DNA of 64,000 nt from Spirosoma terrae (GTDB taxonomy: Bacteria; Bacteroidota; Bacteroidia; Cytophagales; Spirosomataceae), in assembly GCF_010435915.1 (NCBI RefSeq), contig NZ_JAAFZH010000010.1, positions 186,001-250,000 of the forward strand. The letters run 5' to 3'. The translations under genes were made by a program, and so were the position numbers. Shown here piece by piece: positions 33,862 to 41,816 of the stretch. Position 1 is the first letter of the stretch. The number at the start of each line of letters is the position of its first letter. The notes under the pieces are model-generated. The model saw nothing but the letters and a program-made list of their open reading frames with translations, had not been told where the DNA came from and did not search any database.

Positions 33862-34392
33862 ATGAAAACCCGCTTTTCTCCCTTACTCCTTGCCTTCTGT
33901 CTGATAGCCGGTCTTCTGTCAGTCAATTCGTCCTTTGGTCAGTATTACCCAGGCGGTATGGGCTATGGCCGTGGTTACGGCGGTTATGGCCGAGGCATGA
34001 GCCAGGATATGACCAGTACACCACGTTCGATTCCGAACATTGCGGGTGATCTGGCGAATAAAGAAACGAAATGGCTGAAAGAAAACCTTTCATTGTCGAA
34101 AGATCAGCTGAAGGAAGTCAAAAATCTTAATAATGAGTACGCCCATCAACAGCAGGATGCCATTAAAGACATTCTGGGTAAAGGCGAAGGCCGCCCATCG
34201 CCCGAGCAGGTAAAATCGATTCAGGAAATGATGCTGATGCTGAACGAAGAAAAAGAAGATAAGCTAAAGCCGATCCTGACGGCTGACCAATGGAATCTGT
34301 ATCAGTCAAAGAAAGAAGCCATGCAGAAGGAAGTCGGCGGCTTCCGGCCACCCGCTCCCAAAAAAGACTCCACCGCGAAAGCAACGAATTAA
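33862..34392 (+). CDS. Spy/CpxP-like periplasmic helical protein
   Basis: A 176-residue exported protein (signal ending SSFGQ, residue ~27). A Gly/Tyr-rich segment follows (YYPGGMGYGRGYGGYGRGM, 28-46), then a helical domain at about 60-165: TKWLKENLSLSKDQLKEVKNLN and LNEEKEDKLKPILTADQWNLYQSKKE, the Spy/CpxP pattern (two LTxxQ-like motifs, here LSKDQ and LTADQW). Such proteins are periplasmic chaperones or stress sensors. The Gly/Tyr-rich insert is not part of the family and may mediate self-association. A predicted promoter lies at 33763. Confidence 0.75.
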   Translation: MKTRFSPLLLAFCLIAGLLSVNSSFGQYYPGGMGYGRGYGGYGRGMSQDMTSTPRSIPNIAGDLANKETKWLKENLSLSKDQLKEVKNLNNEYAHQQQDAIKDILGKGEGRPSPEQVKSIQEMMLMLNEEKEDKLKPILTADQWNLYQSKKEAMQKEVGGFRPPAPKKDSTAKATN

Positions 34393-34423
34393 GCTTATAG
34401 TGCTTTTCCGGCAGGTTTTTTAT

Positions 34424-34454
34424 GACAGGATTTACAGAATATGTTAATCCTGTC
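34424..34454. repeat. GACAGGATT hairpin repeat, short copy
   Basis: Perfect 9-nt inverted repeat GACAGGATT (34424-34432) and AATCCTGTC (34446-34454) between convergent genes. The same arms form the outer stem of a longer palindrome at 51961-52080. It probably ends both transcripts; similar GACAGGATT-type repeats are common in Bacteroidota intergenic DNA (from memory). Confidence 0.6.
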
Positions 34455-34462
34455 CTGAAAAA

Positions 34463-35737
34463 CTACTTTCCATCCGACAACGTAACGGGTTTCATGGCCG
34501 GGGCAAACAGATGAATACATAACCAGGCCAATACGTAGGCGCTCCCGCACAGAATAAACAGGTAGTTGTAGCCGGTTGTGATATCGCCCAGTGCTTTATA
34601 ATTGTCGAGCAGCGCCCCCACCACCATTGGGAATAGAAGCCCCCCAACAGACCCGGCCATCCCTCCTAATCCAACGACCGAGCTAACCGCATTTTTAGGG
34701 AACATATCGGACACCAAAGTAAATAGATTGGCGCTCCAGGCCTGATGGGCCGCTACAGCCAGACTCAACAAACCAACCACCTCCCAGATCGACGTAGCGT
34801 AGCGTGTTAACATGATCGGAACAATACATAACGCATAGAGCATCATAGCCGTCTTTCTCGACCGATTGATCGTCCAACCGCGACGGATGAAATAACCCGA
34901 CAAATAGCCGCCCCCTACACTGCCGATGGTAGCGGCCGTGTAGACAACAATGAGCGGCATACTCGGCTTTTTCAGATCAAGATTAAACGACGACGCAAAA
35001 TAAGACGGTAACCAGAACAGAAAAAACCACCATACCGGATCAGTTAGCAGTTTTCCCAGGATAAACGCCCAGGTCTGGCGAATCCGAATCAGATCAATCC
35101 AGCGTATCGCACCAGCGGCAGAAGCGTCATTATCATGCATGATATGAGCCAGTTCCTGAGCCGATACGTGTTTGTGTCGTTGTGGACTTTCGTAGCCCCA
35201 CCACCAGAAAATCAGCCAGATAAATCCAACCATACCCGTGAGAATAAAAGCTACCTGCCAGCCGTAAGCGCCCAGCACCCAGGGCACCATGATTGGCGCG
35301 ACAACCGCTCCGATATTGGTGCCAGAGTTGAAGATTCCGGTGGCCAGCGCCCGTTCCTGACGAGGAAACCACTCTGCTACTGATTTTACCGCTGCCGGGA
35401 AATTACCTCCCTCGCCAAGTCCTAACAGGGCACGATAGATGCCAAATCCGAACGTACTGGTGGCAACAGCATGAAGTACGGCCGCTACGCTCCAGAAACT
35501 AACGGCCACCAGATAGCCCACCTTAGCCCCGATTTTATCGATCAGCCGCCCAAACACGACGTAGCTGAGCGCATAGGCCGCCTGAAAAGCCATTACGATA
35601 TGACTATAATCGGTTTCCGTCCAGTCGAAAACGGTTTCCAGGGTGGGTTTTAACAGACTGATTACCTGCCGATCCAGATAGTTAATGGTGGTGGCAACAA
35701 AGAGTAAGCCAACAATTCGCCAGCGGTAATTGGTCAT
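34463..35737 (-). CDS. MFS transporter, ACS family (hexuronate type), paralogue
   Basis: A 424-residue, 12-helix transporter close in sequence to the one at 1152-2471 throughout (YRWRIVGLLFVATTINYLDR; GEGGNFPAAVKSVAEWFPRQ; PVWWFFLFWLPSYFASSFNL). Both belong to the ACS family for sugar acids. This copy follows a Gfo/Idh/MocA dehydrogenase gene with a 2-nt gap, so they form an operon: import of a sugar or uronate, then oxidation. A PQQ dehydrogenase gene lies upstream on the same strand beyond a hairpin. Substrate unknown. Confidence 0.88.
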   Translation of the reverse strand: MTNYRWRIVGLLFVATTINYLDRQVISLLKPTLETVFDWTETDYSHIVMAFQAAYALSYVVFGRLIDKIGAKVGYLVAVSFWSVAAVLHAVATSTFGFGIYRALLGLGEGGNFPAAVKSVAEWFPRQERALATGIFNSGTNIGAVVAPIMVPWVLGAYGWQVAFILTGMVGFIWLIFWWWGYESPQRHKHVSAQELAHIMHDNDASAAGAIRWIDLIRIRQTWAFILGKLLTDPVWWFFLFWLPSYFASSFNLDLKKPSMPLIVVYTAATIGSVGGGYLSGYFIRRGWTINRSRKTAMMLYALCIVPIMLTRYATSIWEVVGLLSLAVAAHQAWSANLFTLVSDMFPKNAVSSVVGLGGMAGSVGGLLFPMVVGALLDNYKALGDITTGYNYLFILCGSAYVLAWLCIHLFAPAMKPVTLSDGK

Positions 35738-35739
35738 AA

Positions 35740-36777
35740 TTAATAGGTCAAGGTACGCTGAGATTGACTGCTTTCCTGGGCCAGATCGATCACGCGGGCC
35801 AGTCGCTGAATATCGGCGGGCGTTACGTATGGCGTTGCTCCATTGACGATTACGTCGTACAGATTATCGTAAAAAGGGGTATAATTTCCAGCTTCGCTGG
35901 CTATTACGTCAGTCTGGCCACTCCGATACAACGTTCCCCATCGATCCTGCGGTTCTGCTCCCCACTCAGCCTGATCGGGTAGTTCATTGATTCGAAGTCG
36001 CTCTTCCTGAACATCCAGGCCTCCTTTAATAAACGATCCGTCGGTTCCATGCAGGCTATACCGCAATTGGTTTTGATAAACCATCAGACTGGATTCCAGC
36101 CGAACGTTTTTATCGGCGTAGCCTAGCTTAATGTCAAAATAATCATGGACCTGACTACCTGGACGTATCATGCGCACGCTGGCCTGAACGGTTTCGGGCG
36201 TACCAAATAAATGCAGCGCCTGATCAAGAATATGCGGCCCCAGATTATACAAGTTTCCCCGACCAACCCCAGCCTGTTCTTTCCAGCTACGGGCATTTGG
36301 GTCGATGGGCGAAAACCGATCGTAACGGCCTTCATAATCGATCAGCGTACCGAGTACTCCCTCGGCCAACAATCGTTTAATGGTCAGAAAGTCCGAATCC
36401 CACCGTCGGTTCTGAAAGGCCGTTGCCAGTAAATGCTTATCCTCAGCCAACTGTAGCAGTTCCACGGCCTCTTTTTCAGTGAGCGCGAATGGTTTTTCGA
36501 CAACCACGTTTTTACCCGCCCGCAGTGCCTTTCGGGCATAGTCTACATGGGTATCGTTGGGCGAACAGATAAAAACAAGGTCAATATCCGGATCGGCGAA
36601 TAGTTCTTCGGCCGTTGCTACCCACTCAATCGATGGATCAAACGCCTGTACAGCTTCGGGCCGACTACTGGCAATTTTCTTCAGGTTAAACTTCGGATTG
36701 ACTGATAGAAACGGTGTATGAAAATACCGACCCGACAACCCAAATCCCACAATACCGACATGTACGACTTTAGACAT
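35740..36777 (-). CDS. Gfo/Idh/MocA-family sugar oxidoreductase
   Basis: A 345-residue protein: Rossmann domain with GIVGFGLSGRYFHTP at residues 8-22 (dinucleotide fold), D..FICSPNDTHVDYARKALRAGKNVVVEKPFAL (the EKP motif, with the catalytic Lys), and a C-terminal alpha/beta substrate domain carrying GVGRGNLYNLGPHILDQALHLFG. This layout is that of NAD(P)-dependent oxidation of sugars, inositols or amino sugars in the cytoplasm. It is the first gene of a two-gene operon with the MFS transporter, 2 nt apart, suggesting the transporter's substrate is its substrate. Confidence 0.92.
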   Translation of the reverse strand: MSKVVHVGIVGFGLSGRYFHTPFLSVNPKFNLKKIASSRPEAVQAFDPSIEWVATAEELFADPDIDLVFICSPNDTHVDYARKALRAGKNVVVEKPFALTEKEAVELLQLAEDKHLLATAFQNRRWDSDFLTIKRLLAEGVLGTLIDYEGRYDRFSPIDPNARSWKEQAGVGRGNLYNLGPHILDQALHLFGTPETVQASVRMIRPGSQVHDYFDIKLGYADKNVRLESSLMVYQNQLRYSLHGTDGSFIKGGLDVQEERLRINELPDQAEWGAEPQDRWGTLYRSGQTDVIASEAGNYTPFYDNLYDVIVNGATPYVTPADIQRLARVIDLAQESSQSQRTLTY

Positions 36778-36876
36778 TCTTACTGTTTATAGTTTTCAAT
36801 TATAGTTTTCAGTTTGTGTGGTATTACGCTATGAATCTCTCCCCTCTCCTGAATCTAATCTTGTATGGTTTTGACC

Positions 36877-36923
36877 TTACCACCCTCAACCCCTCCTAAA
36901 ACAGGAGGGGTTGAGGGTGGTAA
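36877..36923. repeat. 21-bp palindromic hairpin (CCACCCTCAACCCCTCCT type)
   Basis: A perfect 21-bp inverted repeat (36877-36897 with 36903-36923) and a 5-nt loop AAAAC lies in the 234-nt gap between the PQQ dehydrogenase and the Gfo/Idh gene, both on the minus strand. It is very stable but has no adjacent T tract. It could be a strong terminator or a palindromic repeat; the same strand-specific sequence occurs only once in this window. Confidence 0.6.
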
Positions 36924-37011
36924 ATAGCGTAAACACAAACCATATTTACCATCTACCAGAAACCCCAACCAAATTAGCTATTGAATGAAGAGATAGATTG
37001 TGGATTTACCT

Positions 37012-39141
37012 TTAGGGCAACGCAAACGCTACGTATTTATCACTCGATTTGGTGTTCAATTTACCTCCACCACAGGCGATTACTACGTACTGTTTACCAC
37101 GTACTGAGTACGTACTGGGCGACGCATAGCCGGCCGCCGGAAGTTGCGTTTGCCAGATAATGTTGCCTGTTTTAGTGTCCATTACCCGGAACTGCTCATC
37201 CTTACTGGCGGCAATAAACAACAAGCCACTTCCAGTCACCAGGGGCCCGCCATAATTATCCGTTCCGGTCGGCGGGATTCCCTTAGCGGTCAATTCTTTA
37301 TATTCGCCCAGCGGCACCTGCCAGCGGTGTTCTCCCGTATTCAGATCAATAGCTGTCAATGTTCCCCAGGGCGGATTACTCACGGGGTAGCCTTTGCTAT
37401 CGTACCACCGATTATAACCCGTATGCTGATACGGCAATCCGCCCTTTTGCACACTTACGGTCTGTGGGGCAACGGTTTTGTTAAACAGGAAATCGACAAT
37501 GGCGTTACGCTCCTTATCGGGCAGGTGCGAGAATGATGGCATCATGCCTCTTCCTTTTTGCAAGACCTGATGAACAGCACTGGCCGACAAGCGCTTGTCG
37601 ATGGCCAACAGGGATGGATACGAGCCGTCGTGATTACCCCGGCGGTCGGCACCATGACAGGCCGCACATCGGAGGTTATACAGTTGCGCCCCCGTTACCG
37701 ATGCATCACCAGTTGGTTGTTCTTTCTTCACTAATGACGAAAAGCAGGGGTTCTGTTTAGCCGGAATATACATCACCCCCGACGGGTCGGTAGCCGAACC
37801 GCCCCACTGCGCTCCGCCATCCGTACCCGGAAAAAAGATCGTCATCTCGGACGTAAGCGGAATATAGGCACTACCGGTGCGGGCTTTTTTTAACGTAGCA
37901 ACCAGTTCCTCCCGGTTCGATGCCCACGTATTGATATCCGGTTCAGTAAATGTCTGTTTGGTAAACGGAGCGGGTTTCTGCGGAATGGGTTGTGTCTGAC
38001 TTGGGAACTCGCCCGCGATTCCGTCGGTCGGAAATTTGGTTTCGACAATCGGGAACAGCGGTTTTCCCGTAACCCGATCAAACACAAAAACATGTCCCTG
38101 TTTGGTTGTCTGAGCTACCGCGTCGATCCGTTGAGGCCGACCATCAGGGCCTTTATGCGTAACGGTTAGCAGGTTGGGTGGAGCGGGTGGATCACGATCC
38201 CAGATGTCGTGATGCACAAACTGAAAATGCCAGAGTCGTTTACCGGTATTCGCATCCAGCGCGATGAGGCAATTGGCAAACAGATTATCACCTTTGCGAT
38301 TACCGCCGTAAAAATCATAAGCTGCTGATCCGGTTGGTGCAAACACGATTCCCCGCTCGCGGTCGATCGCCATACCCATCCAGGCATTAGCCCCCCCCAG
38401 CCGTTCGCGCGGTTTGGCAGGAGCCCAGGTGTTGTACCCAAACTCACCCGGCTGTGGAATCGTGTGAAATGCCCACACCAGGCGACCCGTCCGAACGTCA
38501 TACGCCCGAATATCGCCCAGCAACGCGGTTTCGCCTTCGGCCAGCCGTGCGCCTACAATGAGCAGGTTTTTGTAAATCGTATTGGGTGTATTGGGCTGTA
38601 CGTAGTTATCGCCACCGGGCCGTTCGATACCTACTTTAAGATCGATACGTCCGTGCTGGCCGAAACTGTCGATCAACTGCCCAGTACGGGCATCGAGCGC
38701 ATAAAGCCATTTACCCGCACCAAATAGTATTCGCGGGTTCGATTGGGCGCCCTGACTCTCATCGACCCAGTACGTCACCCCCCGGCTGGTGGTGCCCCCA
38801 TTATCGGTCAAGTGAGTTTTCCAGATTTCTTTTCCCGTAGCGGCATCGACAGCAAACGCCTGTGTATTAGCCGATACGCCGTAAAGGACTCCGTTAATAA
38901 CAATCGGATTGCATTGCATCTGGGTCCGGTTGTTGACAGTATCGGCCCCGCCCGACGAATACGTCCAGGCTACTGTCAACTGATTAATATTGTCGGCCGT
39001 AATCTGGTTTAACGGCGAATAATGACTCCGGGAACCGTCGCCGTTATATTCCGCCCAGTTCACATCAGCCGGAGTCGACAATTGCGAAAAGCCCAATCCT
39101 GCTAACAGACTCAATGTCCCTAACCCTATCAAATACTTCAT
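37012..39141 (-). CDS. PQQ-dependent dehydrogenase with cytochrome c domain
   Basis: About 709 residues. I start at the ATG at 39141 (MKYLIGLGTLSLLAGLGFSQL, a good signal peptide), not 27 nt upstream. Eight-bladed PQQ propeller of the glucose/alcohol dehydrogenase group: SRSHYSPLNQITADNINQL, GKEIWKT, HHDIWDRDPPAPPNLL, GRLVWAFHT and the ending IIWQTQLPAAGYASPSTY. A heme c site CAACH (about residue 492 by this start) sits inside an inserted cytochrome domain (LYNLRCAACHGADRRGNHDG), a type-II quinohemoprotein arrangement with the heme domain in the middle. It oxidises a sugar or alcohol in the periplasm and passes electrons on. It belongs with the nearby sugar-acid transporter. I do not see PQQ biosynthesis genes in this window. 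Confidence 0.9.
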   Translation of the reverse strand: MKYLIGLGTLSLLAGLGFSQLSTPADVNWAEYNGDGSRSHYSPLNQITADNINQLTVAWTYSSGGADTVNNRTQMQCNPIVINGVLYGVSANTQAFAVDAATGKEIWKTHLTDNGGTTSRGVTYWVDESQGAQSNPRILFGAGKWLYALDARTGQLIDSFGQHGRIDLKVGIERPGGDNYVQPNTPNTIYKNLLIVGARLAEGETALLGDIRAYDVRTGRLVWAFHTIPQPGEFGYNTWAPAKPRERLGGANAWMGMAIDRERGIVFAPTGSAAYDFYGGNRKGDNLFANCLIALDANTGKRLWHFQFVHHDIWDRDPPAPPNLLTVTHKGPDGRPQRIDAVAQTTKQGHVFVFDRVTGKPLFPIVETKFPTDGIAGEFPSQTQPIPQKPAPFTKQTFTEPDINTWASNREELVATLKKARTGSAYIPLTSEMTIFFPGTDGGAQWGGSATDPSGVMYIPAKQNPCFSSLVKKEQPTGDASVTGAQLYNLRCAACHGADRRGNHDGSYPSLLAIDKRLSASAVHQVLQKGRGMMPSFSHLPDKERNAIVDFLFNKTVAPQTVSVQKGGLPYQHTGYNRWYDSKGYPVSNPPWGTLTAIDLNTGEHRWQVPLGEYKELTAKGIPPTGTDNYGGPLVTGSGLLFIAASKDEQFRVMDTKTGNIIWQTQLPAAGYASPSTYSVRGKQYVVIACGGGKLNTKSSDKYVAFALP

Positions 39142-39236
39142 CCTAAAACAATCCGTTACGTTAGGCAACGTATTTCATACTATCGGAAAAGTATTTGACC
39201 TGATCTTCATACTATTCAATAACTGACAAATGATAC

Positions 39237-39285
39237 GTCAGGGCTCATTTTCTGACTATCAACGGATCAGAAAACGAGCCCTGAC
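39237..39285 (-). terminator. Hairpin after the glycerophosphodiesterase gene
   Basis: A 19-nt stem with one mismatch (39237-39255 with 39267-39285) and 11-nt loop lies about 98 nt past the minus-strand stop at 39383 and before the next gene's start. There is no T tract, so its role as terminator rests on the stem and position. Confidence 0.5.
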
Positions 39286-39382
39286 TGGGTAATCCGGTGC
39301 TTTGGAGAAACCTCAGTAGGCTACTTCTAGTAGCACATCCAGATGACAAGTCAACCTTGTCAATCCAGTTTTCGGTGGCAAT

Positions 39383-40258
39383 TTATGGGTGAAGGCCTTT
39401 CGATGTTAACAACGTCAGCCACAGCGCTGGCTCATCGGTCTGGATTACATTGGCTCCATTAGCCAGTAGTTTTGTCATCACTTCCTGGCTCTGCCCCCTT
39501 TTCAGTAATTGATCGGGTTCGCCCAACGCGTTGATCCAGACTCGGGATCGGTGCTGTCTGATGAGCTGCGTAACGGCTGGGTTATAAAAGGTGAAATCAA
39601 TATGGACAATGGCGGGGCTGAACCAACGCAGCAGCGAATCGGCATTAGCGTACGAATGAGCCCGTGGCATTAACCGATACGTAGCATCACGCTGTTGGAT
39701 ACGCTTCAGCATGGCAACGTCGTCATCGAAGAAAATGATCTGATCTTTCGTACCCGTTTTTCGGATTACGTCCAGCACCGGCTCGACATGGTCTGTTTTC
39801 ATGTCCAGATCGATAAGGATTTTCCCTTTCGTGAGCCGAAGCAGTTCTTCGAGCGTCGGTATTTTTTCAGTGGTTAACTGGCCACTGGCATCTTTTAGAA
39901 AAAACTGACGTAGTTCGGCCAATGTTTGTTCCTCCGGGTTGCCCGTTCCGTTCGTGGTCCGGTTGATCGTTTTATCATGCATCAGCACCGGAATACCATC
40001 CTTTGTTACCTTGACGTCGGTTTCGATGATATCGACGCCTAAATCCAGGGCCGCCTGAAACGCAGGTATTGAATTCTCGGGATGCAGGTGATGAACGGAA
40101 CGATGGGCGGCCACCAGAATGGTGGTTGAATCGGCCAGGTACTGATGCAGGGTTTGCAGTCGCTGCTGACCAAATGAAGGCAAAAAGGACCCACAGAGTA
40201 GTCCTGCTAATACTAGTACGGTACGCATTCGCTTAAAAATTCCAGCTACGCTAGACAT
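39383..40258 (-). CDS. Glycerophosphodiester phosphodiesterase, exported
   Basis: A 291-residue GDPD enzyme with signal peptide (the second Met at residue 11, MRTVLVLAGLLCGSF, may be the true start at 40228). Catalytic motifs: AAHRSVHHLHPENSIPAF (His and Glu) and ETDVKVTKDGIPVLMHDKTI (Glu, Asp and His), with metal ligands in LIDLDMKTD. It hydrolyses glycerophosphodiesters to glycerol-3-phosphate and alcohol in the periplasm, giving phosphate and carbon. A second GDPD paralogue lies at 59251-60105. It is the next minus-strand gene after the PhoPQ-type hydrolase. Confidence 0.9.
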   Translation of the reverse strand: MSSVAGIFKRMRTVLVLAGLLCGSFLPSFGQQRLQTLHQYLADSTTILVAAHRSVHHLHPENSIPAFQAALDLGVDIIETDVKVTKDGIPVLMHDKTINRTTNGTGNPEEQTLAELRQFFLKDASGQLTTEKIPTLEELLRLTKGKILIDLDMKTDHVEPVLDVIRKTGTKDQIIFFDDDVAMLKRIQQRDATYRLMPRAHSYANADSLLRWFSPAIVHIDFTFYNPAVTQLIRQHRSRVWINALGEPDQLLKRGQSQEVMTKLLANGANVIQTDEPALWLTLLTSKGLHP

Positions 40259-40285
40259 AGCATTTACTGACTATTGGGGTGTTAA

Positions 40286-40317
40286 TCACCTATGCCATGT
40301 CTTGAAGACATAGGTGA
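40286..40317 (-). terminator. Hairpin after the PhoPQ-type hydrolase
   Basis: The arms TCACCTATG (40286-40294) and CATAGGTGA (40309-40317) are perfect, with a further small stem TGTCT/AGACA inside the loop. It starts about 14 nt past the minus-strand stop at 40331. No clear T tract follows in the direction of transcription. Confidence 0.45.
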
Positions 40318-40330
40318 AAACGGTAAATTC

Positions 40331-41695
40331 TTATTTCAGTTGATGCGCGTCGGTCATAAACATCCGCGTACTTTCGGTATACGTACCGCCAGTCGGCGAT
40401 TTATACTTGAGATCGACATAAAACGCACGATAACCCGATGCCGGAAAGGCTTCCGTAACGGTAAACTTGTTTTTATTCTTTATGCCGAGGCTTTTACCTT
40501 CCCACTTCTCATCCTGAAAAATCATATCGGTTGAATTCGCCGACCAAACCGTTACGTCCTCCAGTTTATCGGACGTAGCATTGATGGCAATGTCAAGTCC
40601 TTTTTTGGTAGACGTTACGTTCCATTTACAGGCCGGATACGGCTGTTTGGTCAGTGTGGCGCCGAAGAAGGCATTTAGCGCTTCCAGTGCCTGGCGTTTA
40701 TCGCCAAGATCATGCCCTACGTTTGGTACGTAGTGGACGTAGTTGTCGCCCGGAATATCGCCGATGTAGTTTTTGATCGCATCAACTGTCCAGTACGGAT
40801 CATTCGTCCCCATGAACAGCATTTTGGGCATGGTCAGCTTTTTCCGATACGAATACGGATCAATCATTTCCGTAATGGCATTGCCACCTTCGCTATGAAC
40901 CGTCTGCGGAATACCCAGCTTCACGTAGTCGTCAATTTCGACGCTGTATTTATTCCAGCTTTTCATCTGGTAATCCAGATTGACGGGCATGTTCAGCACA
41001 TCGATCACCATTGGCGCGATGGCTACAGCCCGTTTGTCGCTGGCCCCCGTCAGCCAGGTTGTCCAGCCCCGTTTTGACGCGCCCGACACTACAAATCGAT
41101 TGATGTCTTTATGCAACGTTTGCTTTCCCAGCTCCTGAACAGCGTCCATCGCCCGAACCGCACTTTTCACCATTGGAAACAGCAACGGCCATGTATAGTC
41201 GCCGTCTTTCTTGAATTGATGCAGGGTGTACGAAATCAGCGCGTCTTCTTTCAGATCACCGTAGAGCGGTTGGTTGGGCGTTTGTCGAAGTACCGCAACA
41301 ACGGCCTTATTTTTAGAAGCCAATGCACTGATCGCCTTGTTGAACGTATCATCGTGACCATTCCAGTTTGGCTCACCATTCTTCACCGATCCACCCGTTA
41401 TAAAGAGCAGAGCACCATCGGTGTTGATCTCTTTCGGAACCAGCACCGTCAGCTGGTGCTTCCAGATGTGGTTTCGCCAGGTCTGCGACGTCAGTAACAC
41501 CTCATGGGCCGTAATATCGCCAAAGCTATGCGTGTCTTTCACTTCCCACTTGAACGACTTATCATCGTTATGGAGGTAACTTTCCAGGGCGGTAGATGGC
41601 GTGACGCCATCCGTCTTCGGCTCATGCACCTCAAAGGCAAACAGGGCGCTTACCAACGTAGCAGCCACCATACCTTTCCAAACATATCGTTTCAT
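40331..41695 (-). CDS. PhoPQ-activated pathogenicity-related protein (PqaA-like) hydrolase
   Basis: A 454-residue exported alpha/beta-hydrolase-like protein (signal ending near residue 20, ALFAFEV). The nucleophile elbow-like SGASKRGWTTW (about residue 210), FMGTNDPYW and NVGHDLG motifs match the PhoPQ-activated family (PF10142 type), whose members are known from virulence regulons but are common in Bacteroidota glycan loci. No enzymatic reaction is firmly known; an esterase or peptidase role is possible. It is the last gene of the region transcribed with SusC/SusD (separated by a palindromic repeat at 41711), so it may act on the same glycan or its linked groups. Confidence 0.82.
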   Translation of the reverse strand: MKRYVWKGMVAATLVSALFAFEVHEPKTDGVTPSTALESYLHNDDKSFKWEVKDTHSFGDITAHEVLLTSQTWRNHIWKHQLTVLVPKEINTDGALLFITGGSVKNGEPNWNGHDDTFNKAISALASKNKAVVAVLRQTPNQPLYGDLKEDALISYTLHQFKKDGDYTWPLLFPMVKSAVRAMDAVQELGKQTLHKDINRFVVSGASKRGWTTWLTGASDKRAVAIAPMVIDVLNMPVNLDYQMKSWNKYSVEIDDYVKLGIPQTVHSEGGNAITEMIDPYSYRKKLTMPKMLFMGTNDPYWTVDAIKNYIGDIPGDNYVHYVPNVGHDLGDKRQALEALNAFFGATLTKQPYPACKWNVTSTKKGLDIAINATSDKLEDVTVWSANSTDMIFQDEKWEGKSLGIKNKNKFTVTEAFPASGYRAFYVDLKYKSPTGGTYTESTRMFMTDAHQLK

Positions 41696-41710
41696 ACGTA
41701 GTGTATTTTT

Positions 41711-41803
41711 AGTGCATAGTTTATGGTTTGTGGTTTATGGCGCATCAGCAAGTCTCGCGCCAGCCACCATAAACAATAAACCACAAACCATAAACTATAC
41801 ACT
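41711..41803. repeat. Palindromic repeat, TTTATGGTTTGT family, copy 2
   Basis: Outer arms 41717-41737 and 41777-41797 are a perfect 21-bp inverted repeat (TAGTTTATGGTTTG type), extended by a near match at the outer edges (41711 and 41803, one mismatch). Inner arms TGGCGC and GCGCCA frame the loop. A related copy is at 9588-9664. This element sits 16 nt past the start of the PhoPQ-type gene and 14 nt from the SusD stop. Confidence 0.75.
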
Positions 41804-41816
41804 CTAAATTAAAAAC

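Noticed and set aside
36877-36923. Reading the 21-bp hairpin as a CRISPR-like repeat or attachment site
   Set aside because: It occurs once in the window, with no spacer array and no integrase nearby.
40292-40534. A plus-strand frame over the PhoPQ-type gene 3' end
   Set aside because: Opposite-strand shadow of a clear family gene and it covers the hairpin at 40286-40317.
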